A stretch of 64,000 bases of DNA, from NCBI RefSeq assembly GCF_002797415.1, contig NZ_KZ454944.1, forward strand, positions 953,745 through 1,017,744. Reading direction: 5' to 3'. Numbering within the stretch: position 1 is the first letter of the stretch; each line of letters opens with the position of its first letter. A program made the position numbers and the translations under genes. Shown here piece by piece: positions 46,701 through 55,555 of this stretch. The notes beneath the pieces are model-generated. The model saw nothing but the letters and a program-made list of their open reading frames with translations, was not told the origin of the DNA and made no database searches. The stretch comes from Bacillus alkalisoli (GTDB lineage Bacteria > Bacillota > Bacilli > Bacillales > Bacillaceae_I).

Positions 46701-48156
46701 AAATTTCTGCAATCTCATCAATGGATAGAGAAGCATTTACTTGTTTTAATAATGCAACTGCACCAGCTACGTGTGGAGCAGCCATGGAAGTACCGTTCCA
46801 TCCACCAGTATATCCACTTCCGGGGGTTGAAGATCGGATACTTACACCAGGAGCAGAAACATTTGGTTTCATTTCTCCATATGGAGAAGGACCTTGTAAA
46901 GAGAAGCTACCTAAGTTCATGTTAACGTCAGTTGCACCAACTGCGTATGACTCAGGGTAGTTTGCTGGAACGGCTACAGATCCAGGACCACCAGGGTTAG
47001 TTGCTGTTGTATTTCCAGCTGCGAATACAGGATAGATGTCCGCTGCTTTCCATGCTTGCACCATAGGACGGAACCATTCGTTCATTCCAGCACCGCCACC
47101 CCAAGAGTTGTTTACAATATCAGGAGCCATAGCTGGATTTGGTGTACCATTTGCATCAGTTGGAGCTAGTAACCATTGAGCTCCTGCTAAAATCTGAGCT
47201 TGAGTTCCTCCACCAGATGCAGCTAAAATCTTTACTCCTATCCATTTTGCGCCAGGAGCAACACCAACTTTATTCGTGCCGTTTTGCTCTCCGCCAACAG
47301 CTGTACCAGCTACGTGTGTACCATGACCATGGTCATCGTAAGAAGCTGATTGACCGTTAACAGCATCAAAGAAGTTGTAAGCGTGAGATGGACTGTTAGG
47401 ATTGTTAGGATCAAATCCACGATATTGGTGCATTAATGCTGGGTGATTCCATTGAACACCAGTGTCCATTATTGCTACAACAGCACCTTGCCCGTCAACA
47501 CCCATTTCCCAAGCTTGTGGAGCTCCTACTTGTTGAATATTCCACTCTACATTTTCGGATGAAGGCTCAGGAACATCTGCCTCAACTCCAACCGATGCAG
47601 TAGGTGATTCAATTGCTGGATATAATTCTACTTCTTCATTTGGCGTGATTTTTTCTACTTCAGGAAATGCTGCTAATTGTTCCATTACTTCTTTAGTAGC
47701 AGTCACTGCAAGACCGTTAACAATGAAGAAAGATTGAACATCTTTAGCAATTCCTTTTGCTTCTGCTTTTTCTAAGTAAGAAAGAGCATTTGCCTGAGTT
47801 TCAATTGCTGTAGCTCGAAGCTCAGAAACAATTGCATGACGTTTCATTAAAGTAGTTTGAGCTGGAGTGTTTTTTTGAAGTTGTGCTTTTTTCTCCATTT
47901 CAGCTGCTACTTCCATTGTATCTACTTGATCCTTGAACTTTACAAGGAATGTAACCATTTCATCTTTTGAAAACTCACTTTGGAGTTTATTGCTAATTTT
48001 ATTAGCAGCTGCTTCTTTTGCATCCGTCGAAAAGGAAGTGCTAGCCCCTTTTGATCGAGCTGATGCATTACTTGCCAAAAAGCTTGGTACAATTAGCATG
48101 AAACACATTGCTACTAGTAAAAATTTAGAAAAAACTTTTTTCGTTCGACACTTCAT
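43753..48156 (-). CDS. bpr: Bacillopeptidase F-like S8 serine protease, secreted
   Basis: 1467 aa with a signal peptide (residues 1-33), an I9-type propeptide (about 60-180), and a subtilisin domain with the triad D231 (IMDTGV), H278 (HGHGTHVAG) and S457 (NGTSMAAPH) and oxyanion N382. After it come a MAM-like jelly roll (about 640-800), two carboxypeptidase-regulatory domains, Ig-like domains and a Pro/Lys/Gly-rich end (GKPDKPGKPDKPGKG). The layout matches B. subtilis Bpr. There is no LPXTG motif. It degrades extracellular protein. The ATG follows AAAGGGGATGG. Its Ig-like end resembles that of the exoprotein at the left edge. Confidence 0.93.
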   Translation of the reverse strand: MKCRTKKVFSKFLLVAMCFMLIVPSFLASNASARSKGASTSFSTDAKEAAANKISNKLQSEFSKDEMVTFLVKFKDQVDTMEVAAEMEKKAQLQKNTPAQTTLMKRHAIVSELRATAIETQANALSYLEKAEAKGIAKDVQSFFIVNGLAVTATKEVMEQLAAFPEVEKITPNEEVELYPAIESPTASVGVEADVPEPSSENVEWNIQQVGAPQAWEMGVDGQGAVVAIMDTGVQWNHPALMHQYRGFDPNNPNSPSHAYNFFDAVNGQSASYDDHGHGTHVAGTAVGGEQNGTNKVGVAPGAKWIGVKILAASGGGTQAQILAGAQWLLAPTDANGTPNPAMAPDIVNNSWGGGAGMNEWFRPMVQAWKAADIYPVFAAGNTTATNPGGPGSVAVPANYPESYAVGATDVNMNLGSFSLQGPSPYGEMKPNVSAPGVSIRSSTPGSGYTGGWNGTSMAAPHVAGAVALLKQVNASLSIDEIAEILETTATPRTNSQYPEAPNNGFGHGIINVHDAVSSIISGLGKIKGQVAKDGEDNEPPTFEHAAPSETYAGMTLPLSINVQDNVSISAVTLQYENQDGQWVDVAATRTSGTYNNATFRAAISGEDIAVPSVSYRFHIVDFGGNEVTTDTYEVSVQPGISIGYFQDFESDPVGWYSFGNNNSWEWGVPTSGPNGAFSGEKVYATNLAGNYANNANMTLVMPPVELPANSPAYLQYKSWHNLETRWDFGHVFVSTDGGDSWTQAYRFDDVTNGWVDREVDLSQYAGQTILIGFNVTTDGSVVRVGWYLDDVHLADESLNLSSTHVNATPDKSVAAKELKVDPSKIVPAGSLQEFKEVKVNEYHPNVLPLGATVTVVESNRSIQTNPANGYYELLHAAGEYTVRAEAYGYHSAEQTVDIPADGEAVANFVLEELAQGTVSGTITNSATGQPVTNATLLLVEDAAVAPVTTDENGHFSITAYEGDYTLRIMAPSYYSETIEVTVSGDTELNLELRPFIGYPGEIGYDDGTAENARAFFDAGNGWAVKMSLPENQDQALVAGGLFRFWDTSWPTPGGTAFKVAVYDATGPDGAPGQRLAGPIDAIAQRDGGWTEVDLSELGIIVEQDFYMVYIQANPNPNAPGLGTDENGPNAGRSWQYVGGAWSPAPAAEGNYMIRAIVNYEVTAPAITSPSDETYTSNENVTVEGKAAPTTTVHLFNNGEEVGTTTATEAGTFTIDTTLTEGTNTFTAKASTDSGITDESAPVTVVLDQHAPELAITSPENGDKTNRETVTVTGTVADTNLDSVKVNGQNVTVTDGSFSHRVMLENGENHIVVVALDKAGNSSTESVVVYANYDAPEISNVKPDQDVHLNAGQTVKIELTSEPGLQASFTIRMPLTNLGSEVEVANAMELPLVETSPGNYEGYWTATSSVVAEGAEIEVKVADEYGNVTRQIADGKLFINVGSDNDGPGKPDKPGKPDKPGKGNGRN

Positions 48157-48892
48157 TTACCCATCCCCTTTGTTTTAATAGATATGAAAAGCTATGAAAA
48201 ACCCTCCTTCCACCGTTGTATTTGTCTGACCTTTACTCTATTTATCAATAGGATAAAAGAGTATGCCTTAATGCTTTTCAGCTAAGTAGGCTTATGTAAA
48301 AGTCGTGGTGACAAGTAAAGCGTATTAAACAATGTGAAAAAAAAATGTCGAAAAAACAATTAATATTTCTGAATATTCTAAAAATGATAGGAACGTCGTA
48401 CAGCTCGTTTTTTGTCATAGGGATAAAGAAATGGATGAGAGTCTAAAGTAATTTTGTGGAGTAAGGCTAAAAGCATTGATGGATTAACATAAATTGAGAA
48501 TATAGGTATTTTTTACATATAGTAATTTACTAGATAAAAATTACTAGAGATGGGGAACCGAAAATTAAATTAATAAAAATATGGATTTTACCCTATTGAA
48601 TATATGCCTAGAAGAATAAAGAGGAAATAAGTCATCTAATAAAATTTTAAAAAATAGGACTTGATACCACTTGTTTAAATGTTTGGTTAAAAAACCTAGT
48701 GCAAATTATTTAACAAGAGAAAAATAGGTTGTCTACATTGATTGTAAAAATAAAAAAGTAAGGAAGCGTCTATAGCAGGTTTCTTTTTCCTTCTTATTAA
48801 ATCAACTTTATTGTACAATATAGTATGCGTGTTTATTTGTATGTTTTTTGGAAATAAATGTAGCAATTAAGAAATGGAAAGGGGAAACAACC
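48157..48892. other. Intergenic region, no gene recognised
   Basis: This AT-rich spacer separates bpr and ytpQ, which diverge. It holds one hairpin (AGTAATTT / AAATTACT at 48521-48545) that lacks a T run. No ORF with a ribosome-binding site and no known riboswitch motif was found. Promoters for both genes must lie here but none is convincing. Confidence 0.6.
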
Positions 48893-49717
48893 TTGACCAA
48901 AATGACAAGTTTAAAAATGAAGAAACTGTTGCAAGAGAGTTTAGACCATCCTAACTGGATATTTACATATGAAAGAGAGAAAGACTCTGTGAGGGTAGAA
49001 GATAAAAATTCTAGTAAAGGAATTACTATTTCACTTTCTGGTCTAATTGCAAAATACGAACAGAATGGCCAGAAAGCAGTAGAAGAGTACGTATACTATG
49101 TACAAGAAACTTTAACAAGTATGAGAAAGCAAATAACGCTAAATGGACAGGAACGCCACATCTTCCCTGTTATTCGTTCCACTTCTTTTCCGATAGTAAA
49201 TAGTGATGATGTTTCGTTGGTTTATGATGACCATACTGCTGAAACTAGAGTCTACTATGCTATAGACCTTGGAAGTACTTACCGTCTTATCGATGAACGT
49301 ATGGCTGCTAAAGAGGATTTAACAAATGAAACAATAAGAGAAATGGCCATGTTCAATGTCCGTTCGCTTTCAACAGAGATGAAAGAAGATCGTGTCGCTG
49401 GAAACTCTTATTATTTCTTAAACACTAAAGACGGTTATGATGCTAGTAGAATTTTAAATGAGTCATTTTTACAGCACATGAAACAAAGTGTTAAGGGAAC
49501 TATGACGATTTCTGTTCCTCACCAAGACGTATTAATTATCGGTGATATTGAAAACAAAACAGGTTATGATATATTGGCTCAAATGACAATGGGATTTTTC
49601 GTTAACGGAAAAGTACCAATCACTGCTTTATCATTCTTATATGAAGAAGGTAAATTAGAACCTATTTTTATTTTAGGAAATATTAAAGTAGAAAAAGATA
49701 CGGAAGAAAATGAGTAA
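48893..49717 (+). CDS. ytpQ: YtpQ family protein (DUF1444)
   Basis: About 274 aa of unknown function, recognised as DUF1444 ([18 protein letters not shown] ... DEIRxMAMFN-like [13 protein letters not shown] and [18 protein letters not shown]). TTG at 48893 lies 8 nt from GGGG; ATG at 48902 is the alternative. Soluble, no signal. A terminator follows, so it is separate from sftA. Confidence 0.88.
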   Translation: MTKMTSLKMKKLLQESLDHPNWIFTYEREKDSVRVEDKNSSKGITISLSGLIAKYEQNGQKAVEEYVYYVQETLTSMRKQITLNGQERHIFPVIRSTSFPIVNSDDVSLVYDDHTAETRVYYAIDLGSTYRLIDERMAAKEDLTNETIREMAMFNVRSLSTEMKEDRVAGNSYYFLNTKDGYDASRILNESFLQHMKQSVKGTMTISVPHQDVLIIGDIENKTGYDILAQMTMGFFVNGKVPITALSFLYEEGKLEPIFILGNIKVEKDTEENE

Positions 49718-49727
49718 TAATAAAATG

Positions 49728-49756
49728 CCACTAGATCTTTTTCTAGTGGTTTTTTC
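49728..49756 (+). terminator. Terminator of ytpQ
   Basis: Perfect 8-bp stem CCACTAGA / TCTAGTGG with T-rich loop and T6 tail. Confidence 0.9.
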
Positions 49757-49780
49757 AAAAGATTATAGAAAGTGTGATGT

Positions 49781-52087
49781 ATGTTGAAATGGTTAGATAA
49801 AGTTCGTTCTTTATGGAAGGAAGAAAATGAACAAGAGGTACGTAAAACTTCTAGTAATTCAGTAGAAGCAGAAAGCCCAATCGAATCAATAGATATTAAA
49901 ACAAAAGTAAAATACCAATATCCTGAAAAGTCGGATCTATTTCCTGTGTTGCAAGAAACAAAACAAAAGCCACCTAAAAGAATTAGAAGAAATAATGAAA
50001 GAAATAATGAGACTACATTTAACAAGAAAAACAATACAAGTAAAAGAAACAAAGAACAAGAAAAAGAAGAAAGTGTACCATTAATAGAAAAACCATTAGA
50101 AGAAAACCAGTGGGAAAAAGCGTTAAAAGCACAAGCATTGAAAAAAAGACCATTTTATCCGACAGAGGTACCATCCCCTGTGTATGGCTTCAATAGGCGA
50201 AAAAAGCAAATAGAGCTAGATGCTATACCTGAGTTTGAATTAAAAAGCAACTGGCAGCCAACTTTTGTTGTCGATACGGACGGAATAGAACAACAAACAT
50301 TTATAGAGGAGGAAAAAGAGACAAATGAAGTGCTTTTAAAAGTGGAAGATACTTCGGTCGAATTAGAAGAGAATAATTTTTATGATGAAAATAGTGATTC
50401 TCATGAACTTATTGAAGTAGTAGAAGTGGCAGAGATAAGTGAAATGGATGAAGCGGAAATAGTACAACAGGAAGAAGAAATCACCTTAGTTACTACTACT
50501 AGTTCTAATAATAATAATAGAGAAATAGATTCAAAGAACCAAACAGTAAGCAATAGACAAAGGGAAGAACGAAAACGCTCACCTATTCCTTACAACGTGT
50601 TGATGTTAAAACAAGATAGACGTATGTTAGAGAAGAAGAAAGTAGAACAACAATCTCCGAGCATGAATGAGTCTACTTACAAACTACCGACTATTACATT
50701 GTTAAATCCTCCTATTAAGAGAGCAGACGATAACGATGAGTGGGTGGAAGAACAACGAAGATTGCTGAATGAAACCTTACATCATTTTAAAGTTGGTGCA
50801 ACAGTTGTCAATGCAACACAAGGACCTAGTGTAACTCAATTCGAAGTACACCCCGAGCCTGGTGTTAAAGTAAATAAAATAACCAATCTAAGTGATGATA
50901 TAAAATTAAGTCTTGCGGCAAAGGACATTCGCATGGAAGCACCTATACCTGGAAAAAATACGATTGGAATCGAAGTGCCTAATAGAGTTAGTCAACCTGT
51001 AGTGCTGAGAGAAATTGTAAGACATCCATCATTTATTCAAAATCCATCACCATTAGCTGTTGCTTTAGGACTTGATATTGCTGGTAGCCCGGTTGTTTTA
51101 GATTTACAAAAGATGCCACATGGACTAATTGCAGGAGCGACAGGATCAGGGAAAAGTGTTTGCGTAAACTCCATTATTATTAGCTTGTTATATAAAGCGA
51201 GACCAGATGAAGTAAAACTATTATTAATTGATCCAAAAATGGTAGAGTTAACACCATACAATCATATTCCGCACTTAGTCAGTCCTGTAATAACAGATGT
51301 AAAAGCGGCTACTGCTGCGCTTAAATGGGCAGTGGAAGAAATGGAAAGAAGATATGAATTGTTTGTTCATGCACAAGTAAGAGATATTGCTAGGTTTAAC
51401 GAAAAAGCACTATCTCATAATCAAGAAAAGCTACCATATTTAGTTATTATTATTGATGAGCTTGCAGATTTAATGATGATGGCTCCTGGTGATGTAGAGG
51501 AATCCATTTGTAGAATCGCTCAGAAGGCTAGGGCATGTGGAATTCACTTACTTATTGCTACTCAAAGGCCATCCGTAGATGTTATTACTGGTTTAATTAA
51601 AGCTAACGTTCCAACTAGAATTGCTTTTTCTGTTTCCTCACAAGTAGATTCGCGAACGATAATTGATATTGGTGGAGCGGAGAGGTTGCTTGGAAGAGGA
51701 GATATGTTGCTTTTAGAGAATGGGGCGACAAAGCCTAGACGTGTTCAAGGTAACTTTGTTAGTGATGAAGAGATGGAACGTATTGTAGAGCATGTGAAAC
51801 AACAACAAAAGCCAAACTACCTATTTCAACAAGAAGAACTTTTACAAGAGCTAAAAGTTCAGGAGGAAGAAGACGACTTGTTTTATGAAGCTTGTGAATT
51901 TGTCGTAGAACAAACTACAGCTTCAACCTCAAGCCTTCAAAGGAAATTCAGAATTGGTTATAATCGAGCAGCTCGCCTAATTGATATGATGGAAGCAAAC
52001 GGAATAATTACTGGTGCAAACGGAAGTAAAGCAAGAGATGTACTAATTTCCGAGCGTGAGTTGCATAATAAGGTAACAAATGAATAA
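49781..52087 (+). CDS. sftA: DNA translocase SftA (FtsK/SpoIIIE family, soluble)
   Basis: 768 aa. The charged low-complexity N-terminus (about 1-290) lacks the membrane helices of FtsK, as in Bacillus SftA. The motor has Walker A GATGSGKS near 452, Walker B YLVIIIDELADLMMM and the ATQRPSVDVITG segment. The C-terminal gamma winged helix (RKFRIGYNRAARLIDMMEANGI) reads SRS-like sequences. It clears the septum of DNA during division. ATG with GTGATGT. It corresponds to YtpS. Confidence 0.95.
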   Translation: MLKWLDKVRSLWKEENEQEVRKTSSNSVEAESPIESIDIKTKVKYQYPEKSDLFPVLQETKQKPPKRIRRNNERNNETTFNKKNNTSKRNKEQEKEESVPLIEKPLEENQWEKALKAQALKKRPFYPTEVPSPVYGFNRRKKQIELDAIPEFELKSNWQPTFVVDTDGIEQQTFIEEEKETNEVLLKVEDTSVELEENNFYDENSDSHELIEVVEVAEISEMDEAEIVQQEEEITLVTTTSSNNNNREIDSKNQTVSNRQREERKRSPIPYNVLMLKQDRRMLEKKKVEQQSPSMNESTYKLPTITLLNPPIKRADDNDEWVEEQRRLLNETLHHFKVGATVVNATQGPSVTQFEVHPEPGVKVNKITNLSDDIKLSLAAKDIRMEAPIPGKNTIGIEVPNRVSQPVVLREIVRHPSFIQNPSPLAVALGLDIAGSPVVLDLQKMPHGLIAGATGSGKSVCVNSIIISLLYKARPDEVKLLLIDPKMVELTPYNHIPHLVSPVITDVKAATAALKWAVEEMERRYELFVHAQVRDIARFNEKALSHNQEKLPYLVIIIDELADLMMMAPGDVEESICRIAQKARACGIHLLIATQRPSVDVITGLIKANVPTRIAFSVSSQVDSRTIIDIGGAERLLGRGDMLLLENGATKPRRVQGNFVSDEEMERIVEHVKQQQKPNYLFQQEELLQELKVQEEEDDLFYEACEFVVEQTTASTSSLQRKFRIGYNRAARLIDMMEANGIITGANGSKARDVLISERELHNKVTNE

Positions 52088-52178
52088 TTAAAGTATTATT
52101 TTTCAATTATTTTCGCCCCAATTTATTTATTGCTATACTTTGTAAAACATTATTATTAACTTATATATTCAATCTAGA

Positions 52179-52334
52179 TGTTGATTGGAGCGCATGTCGC
52201 AGACTCCTGCGGGAGAAGCGGGGAGCGGGAGACCCCACAGGCGCTTTCGCCGAGGAGTAGGTTTTTTCACGTCAGTGAAAATAACCTTCCTATTTACCGC
52301 CCGCGGAAAGCGGAGACATGAGCGGAAATCAACA
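52179..52334. repeat. Dispersed palindromic element, copy F
   Basis: The 156-bp element has imperfect arms: the left is TGTTGATTGGAGCGCATGTC and the right is the complement of TGTTGATTTCCGCTCATGTC. The core has the TTTTTTCACGTCAGTGAAAA module. Confidence 0.9.
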
Positions 52335-52427
52335 GCCTCTAATAACAAAGTATAGTTGTAAAGTACCTCTTACTTATATATTATAGTTGGTAGAAAAATA
52401 ATTGGTGACGTAAGGAGCTTTAATAGG

Positions 52428-53513
52428 ATGAAGGAAATAGAACTTAAACTACATGGAAAAATAAAACGCTTAACAAACAACACATTCAAATTTGACGAAA
52501 GAGTCAAAGAAGGATGGTTCTCAGCGGTTTATTTTCTAAAAACTCGTGAAATCGTCAAAGCTACGAAACCGAATAATGTTGTAACCATGCAATTTTTTCA
52601 GAAAAACCATGCTGTCCTATGTGGTACAGATGAAGTGATTGCACTAATTAAAACATTTGCTGATGATCCAGATTCTTTAGAAATTTATTCGTTAAAAGAT
52701 GGAGATAAAATCAGTCCATTTGAAACAGTGCTAACGATAACTGGGCCGTACCAAAACTTCGGATACTTAGAAGGAGTCATTGATGGTATATTAGCTCGGA
52801 GAACATCTGTTTCTACGAATGTATACAATGTTGTCAAAGCAGCAGGTGAGAAACCAGTCATTTTTATGGGAGACCGTGACGACCATTTTACCCAACAATC
52901 TGGTGACGGTTATGCAGCACATATTGGTGGGTCAACTGCACAGGCAACACATGCTATGAATGAATGGTGGGGCAAAAAGGGAATGGGCACAATGCCTCAC
53001 GCCCTCATTCAATTGTTTAACGGTGATGTAGTAGCAGCAACTAAAGCATATAAAGAAACATTCCCAGAAGACGACTTACTAGTATTGGTTGACTATAATA
53101 ACGATGTCATTACAGATGCTCTGAAAGTAGCAAGAGAATATGGAACAGAATTAAAGGGTGTAAGAGTTGATACATCGAAAACGATGATTGATCAATACTT
53201 CATTAGAAACCAAGACGTTCTTGGAACTTTTGACCCGCGTGGAGTCAATGCTCCATTAATATTTGCTCTTCGTAAAGCGCTTGACGAAGAAGGTTTTCAA
53301 CATGTGAAGATTGTCGTAAGTGGTGGATTTAACGAAAGTAGAATTAAAGAGTTTGAAGAACAAGAAGTTCCAGTTGATATTTATGGAGTAGGTAGCAGTT
53401 TACTGAAAATCCATGTTGGATTCACTGGAGACAACGTTATGTTAGACGGAAAACCACAAGCGAAAGCAGGGCGAAAATATCGCTTTAATCCGCGTCTGGA
53501 AAAAGTAGACTAA
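52428..53513 (+). CDS. Nicotinate phosphoribosyltransferase
   Basis: A 361-aa PRTase-type enzyme with SGDGYAAHIGGSTAQATHAM and IVVSGGFNE segments, typical of nicotinate phosphoribosyltransferases with a NadC/PncB fold. It makes nicotinate mononucleotide in NAD salvage. ATG with AAGGAG 9 nt upstream. It lies alone between sftA and murC and is followed by a hairpin. A quinolinate PRTase is less likely because of the length and the N-terminal domain. Confidence 0.88.
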   Translation: MKEIELKLHGKIKRLTNNTFKFDERVKEGWFSAVYFLKTREIVKATKPNNVVTMQFFQKNHAVLCGTDEVIALIKTFADDPDSLEIYSLKDGDKISPFETVLTITGPYQNFGYLEGVIDGILARRTSVSTNVYNVVKAAGEKPVIFMGDRDDHFTQQSGDGYAAHIGGSTAQATHAMNEWWGKKGMGTMPHALIQLFNGDVVAATKAYKETFPEDDLLVLVDYNNDVITDALKVAREYGTELKGVRVDTSKTMIDQYFIRNQDVLGTFDPRGVNAPLIFALRKALDEEGFQHVKIVVSGGFNESRIKEFEEQEVPVDIYGVGSSLLKIHVGFTGDNVMLDGKPQAKAGRKYRFNPRLEKVD

Positions 53514-53543
53514 AACCTATTAAGTTATTCATATAATGTCTTT

Positions 53544-53584
53544 AAGCTGATAGATAATACTCTTCTGTCAGCTTTTAATTTTTT
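53544..53584 (+). terminator. Terminator of the nicotinate phosphoribosyltransferase gene
   Basis: Stem AAGCTGATAG / CTGTCAGCTT and T-rich tail. Confidence 0.8.
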
Positions 53585-53972
53585 GAACTTTATCCTAAAT
53601 AGGTGTAATCTTAAGCAGTTTCGTAAAAACTAAAACGAATAAAAATATTAAAGTACTATTAAGCTTTTTATTTTCATGGAGTTATAGTTGCATTAATGCT
53701 ATAATTTTATGATGTTGGAAAGCAAGATTGTAATAAGTTAGCTATGATGTTGAATAAGAATAGTATGGAATGACAAAAAAGTGTTTGAATGTATGGGAAA
53801 GTTGGGCATACAAAAGAAAGTGCTTGTAAGAAAACGTCTGCCGCTTTTACAATAGCATATTTAGGCATTCTTCATATACTATGTACATAGATAATAACTT
53901 GGATAAAATTGTTTTAAAAAAAGTAGATAGATGAGTTGTTTTCAACTCAGATAAATGTTGGAGGTTCTATGC
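53585..53972. other. Leader region of murC, nothing recognised
   Basis: A 390-bp AT-rich stretch. It holds a small palindrome TATGTACATA (53880-53889) and a hairpin GAGTTG-TTTT-CAACTC just before the murC ribosome-binding site. No ORF or known riboswitch was seen. Confidence 0.5.
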
Positions 53973-55268
53973 ATGACCATTTATCATTTTGTTGGTATAA
54001 AAGGGACGGGAATGAGTGCTTTAGCACACATTCTTCATGATATGAAATTACATGTTCAAGGTTCGGATTTAGAAAAAACATTTTTTACACAAAAAGGGTT
54101 AGAAGAAAAAGGAATCAGTATTTTACCTTTTGATCCGGACAATATTAAAGAAGATATGATTGTTATTGCTGGGAATGCATTCCCAGATACACATGAAGAA
54201 ATAGTTACTGCAAAAGAACATGGTTTACAAGTTATTCGTTATCATCAATTTTTAGGACAGTTGATGGAAAAGTTTACGAGTGTTGCTGTTACTGGTGCAC
54301 ACGGAAAAACATCTACAACTGGATTGTTAGCTCATGTAATACAAGGAGCTGCGCCTACATCCTATTTAATTGGAGATGGAACTGGTAAAGGACAAGAAGA
54401 TAGTCAATATTTTGCTTTTGAAGCATGCGAATATAGAAGGCATTTCTTATCCTATCATCCAGACTATTGCATCATGACAAACATTGATTTTGATCACCCT
54501 GATTATTTCCATAGTGTAGATGATGTATTTAGTGCCTTTCAAGACATGGCACTACAAGTTAAAAAAGGAATCATTGCATGTGGAGATGATGAACATCTTC
54601 AAAAAATACAAGCAAAAGTTCCAGTGATTTATTATGGTTTTGGAGAAGAAAATGACTTCCAAGCTCGTTCTATTGAAAAATCAACGGCAGGAACCACTTT
54701 TGATGTATTTGTACGTAACAATCCTTATGCGACATTTTCCATAACTGGTTATGGAGATCATAACATCTTAAATGCGTTAGCTGTAATAGCACTATGCCAT
54801 TATGAAGGTATAAGTGTAGAGGTTATTCAGGATAGATTGCTTACTTTTAATGGAGTTAAAAGAAGGTTTTCTCAAAAAATAGTTGGAGATCAAGTGTTAA
54901 TTGACGACTATGCACATCATCCAACTGAAATACGCGCAACTATACAAGCAGCGAGACAAAAGTATCCAGAAAAGGATATTATCGCAGTCTTTCAGCCACA
55001 CACGTATAGTAGAACACAAACTTTCTTAAATGAATTTGCTGAGACGTTAAGTAAAGCAGATTACGTCTATTTATGTGATATTTTTGGTTCGGCAAGGGAA
55101 AATCAAGGTAAGCTATCTATTAATGATTTAAAAGATAAGATTGAAAACAGTGCAACTATTTCTGAAGATAATATTAAAGTGTTAAATAAGCACGATAATA
55201 GCGTTATTATTTTTATGGGTGCTGGAGACATTCAAAAATTCCAGCAAGCATTTGAGGCTCAATTATAG
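53973..55268 (+). CDS. murC: UDP-N-acetylmuramate--L-alanine ligase
   Basis: A 431-aa cytoplasmic Mur ligase that adds L-Ala to UDP-MurNAc. The start [18 protein letters not shown] has the Rossmann motif, the ATP loop is [13 protein letters not shown] near residue 105, and the C-terminal domain holds [16 protein letters not shown] at 53973 has TTGGAGGTT about 8 nt upstream; the ATG at 53955 precedes the ribosome-binding site. It functions before MurD/E/F. Confidence 0.96.
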   Translation: MTIYHFVGIKGTGMSALAHILHDMKLHVQGSDLEKTFFTQKGLEEKGISILPFDPDNIKEDMIVIAGNAFPDTHEEIVTAKEHGLQVIRYHQFLGQLMEKFTSVAVTGAHGKTSTTGLLAHVIQGAAPTSYLIGDGTGKGQEDSQYFAFEACEYRRHFLSYHPDYCIMTNIDFDHPDYFHSVDDVFSAFQDMALQVKKGIIACGDDEHLQKIQAKVPVIYYGFGEENDFQARSIEKSTAGTTFDVFVRNNPYATFSITGYGDHNILNALAVIALCHYEGISVEVIQDRLLTFNGVKRRFSQKIVGDQVLIDDYAHHPTEIRATIQAARQKYPEKDIIAVFQPHTYSRTQTFLNEFAETLSKADYVYLCDIFGSARENQGKLSINDLKDKIENSATISEDNIKVLNKHDNSVIIFMGAGDIQKFQQAFEAQL

Positions 55269-55279
55269 AATCAATGGGA

Positions 55280-55316
55280 AAGTACTCTCTCTACAGTGCG
55301 TGGGGAGGGTATTTTT
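55280..55316 (+). terminator. Probable terminator of murC
   Basis: Imperfect stem around TACTCTC / GGGAGGGTA with T6. Confidence 0.55.
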
Positions 55317-55339
55317 TCGTTAGGGTATGTTAAAGGCCA

Positions 55340-55467
55340 CTGTTGATTTCCGTGCAAGGCTTCGCTTTCCGCGGGCAGGCCGGGAGCCTCCTCGGCGCAA
55401 GCGCCTGTGGGGTCTCCCGCTCCCTGCTTTTCCCGCAGGAGTCTCAGCCTTGCACGGAAATCAACAG
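55340..55467. repeat. Dispersed palindromic element, copy G
   Basis: The 128-bp element is in reverse orientation. Its perfect 22-bp arms begin CTGTTGATTTCCGTGC and match the arms of copy A. The core is minimal, without the TTTTCAC hairpin module. Confidence 0.92.
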
Positions 55468-55512
55468 GTTAGTTTTTAAATAGCAACACTAAGATTTAAC
55501 ATAGCTTTTCGT

Positions 55513-55546
55513 AAAAAATCCCCGCCAAACTTTTAGTTAAACGGGG
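55513..55546 (-). terminator. Terminator of the aminopeptidase gene
   Basis: On the minus strand, CCCCG / CGGGG with a 17-nt loop and T6. Confidence 0.8.
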
Positions 55547-55555
55547 CTGTCAAAA

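Noticed and set aside
48521-48545. Riboswitch or terminator upstream of ytpQ
   Set aside because: It is a simple 8-bp hairpin without T run and without known ligand-binding motifs.
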